Assembly (NCBI GenBank): GCA_964466965.1
Contig: CAYXPZ010000054.1
Span: 1-16,652 of the forward strand
Source of the DNA: Dichotomicrobium sp964466965
Lineage (GTDB): Bacteria > Pseudomonadota > Alphaproteobacteria > Rhizobiales > Rhodomicrobiaceae
Direction: 5' to 3'
Length of the DNA stretch: 16,652 bases
Numbering within the stretch: position 1 is the stretch's first letter; the number at the start of each line of letters is the position of its first letter. Of this stretch, positions 15,974 to 16,652 are shown one piece after another. Both the position numbers and the translations under genes were made by a program. A model generated the notes under the pieces. The model did not search any database. It was not told the DNA's origin and saw only the letters and a list, made by a program, of their open reading frames with translations.

Positions 15974-16633
15974 ATGGCGGAAGCCAAGCGGCAAGAGATG
16001 TCGGCGCTTGCCGACGCGTTGGTTTTGGCAGCGGCCGCGTTTGGCGTGCTGCTGGGTGGATATCTGTTCTTCGTCTCGATCGACCCAGTCATGGCGTTTC
16101 ACGGGGTGCTGCTGGCTGGCGGTTCCGCCGTGGGCGGCTGGTATATCCTCACCCGGCTCGCGGACGGCGATCTCGCCGTTGGCGGCGAAGGCTATTACAA
16201 CGACACAGTCGTCCGGGCGGGCGTGATTGCGACGGTCTTCTGGGGCATTGTCGGCTTCTTCGTCGGCGTCTGGATCGCTTGGCAGCTTGCCTTTCCCGCA
16301 CTGAACTTTGATCTGCCGTGGACCAATTTCAGCCGCTTGCGCCCTGTCCATACCTCGGCGGTGATCTTTGCTTTCGGCGGCAATGCGCTGATCGCGACCT
16401 CGTTTTACGTGGTTCAGCGCACCTGCAAGGCGCGGCTTGCCGGGCGGTGGGCACCTTGGTTTGTTTTCTGGGGCTATCAGCTCTTCATCGTGCTCGCAGC
16501 GACCGGTTATGTCTTTGGCGTCACCCAGTCACGCGAATATGCGGAACCTGAGTGGTATACCGATCTTTGGTTGACGCTTGTGTGGGTGGTTTATCTGCTC
16601 GTGTTCCTCGGCACGATCATGAAGCGCAAGTAA
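15974..16633 (+). CDS. ccoN: cbb3-type cytochrome c oxidase subunit I, interrupted by an in-frame TAA
   Basis: The start of the catalytic subunit of the high-affinity terminal oxidase. AGGAGG lies five bases before ATG 15974. Visible are the first helices (about 12-33, 42-60, 80-103), GGEGYYNDTVVRAGV, and LRPVHTSAVIFAFGGNALIATSFYVVQRTC with the low-spin haem ligand H126. CcoN is normally about 480-540 residues. Here the frame stops at TAA (16631-16633) after only 219, directly after FLGTIMKRK. The following bases in the same frame encode PHIYVA, the conserved continuation (family consensus K.EPHIYVANWF). A Glu codon (GAA) appears to have become TAA. The shortened protein would lack the copper B and haem b3 ligands. 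This may be a nonsense mutation, a sequencing error or a population variant. The gene continues past the right edge. Confidence 0.88.
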   Translation: MAEAKRQEMSALADALVLAAAAFGVLLGGYLFFVSIDPVMAFHGVLLAGGSAVGGWYILTRLADGDLAVGGEGYYNDTVVRAGVIATVFWGIVGFFVGVWIAWQLAFPALNFDLPWTNFSRLRPVHTSAVIFAFGGNALIATSFYVVQRTCKARLAGRWAPWFVFWGYQLFIVLAATGYVFGVTQSREYAEPEWYTDLWLTLVWVVYLLVFLGTIMKRK

Positions 16634-16652
16634 CCCCACATCTATGTGGCCA

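Overview
The window looks like chromosomal DNA from a GC-rich alphaproteobacterium. Three genes support this: an RcdA/DUF1465 family protein, a TrcR/DUF1013 family protein (both essentially alphaproteobacterial) and a cysteine-free ribosomal protein L31. A TTAA-N7-TTAA CtrA-type box and a TTGAT-N4-ATCAA FNR/FixK box fit the same group. I cannot name the genus. No tRNA, rRNA, insertion sequence, prophage or CRISPR array was seen.

Layout, left to right. (1) 1-3004, + strand: a metabolic operon with a two-subunit class I Fe-S hydro-lyase (fumarase/tartrate dehydratase type, alpha subunit cut by the left edge, beta subunit overlapping it) and an mmsA-like CoA-acylating semialdehyde dehydrogenase. 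(2) 3052-4673, +: a compact arsenic operon arsR-arsC-aqpS, in which arsenate would be reduced and arsenite would leave through an aquaglyceroporin. No arsenite pump is in the window. (3) 4788-5465, +: a tandem ChrR-like cupin. (4) 5487-6974, -: an NtrC-type regulator whose receiver, GAFTGA loop and Walker B all look degenerate, with an intact Fis-type HTH. (5) 7241-10569, +: an M3 oligoendopeptidase overlapping an ABC1/UbiB-family kinase by ATGA. (6) 10576-12414, -: an MsbA-related ABC exporter, convergent with the kinase.

(7) 12624-12911, +: rpmE with its terminator. (8) 12910-14811, -: trcR (DUF1013) and a PIG3-type quinone oxidoreductase. (9) 14812-15215: a gene-poor interval with a perfect TTAA-N7-TTAA box, three CCTCC motifs, a 16-codon ORF and a very strong hairpin terminator; it is a candidate small RNA or leader. 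(10) 15216-15800, +: rcdA, the CtrA-degradation adaptor family. (11) 15862-16652, +: an FNR/FixK box followed by ccoN of cbb3 oxidase.

The ccoN frame contains an in-frame TAA at 16631-16633, and the bases after it still encode the conserved continuation PHIYVA. The gene therefore looks interrupted by a single nonsense substitution or a sequence error.

The most interesting points are the interrupted ccoN, the CtrA-box/small-transcript region in front of rcdA, the doubly degenerate NtrC-like regulator, and the divergent hydro-lyase linked to mmsA. I did not find convincing evidence for a wholly new system.
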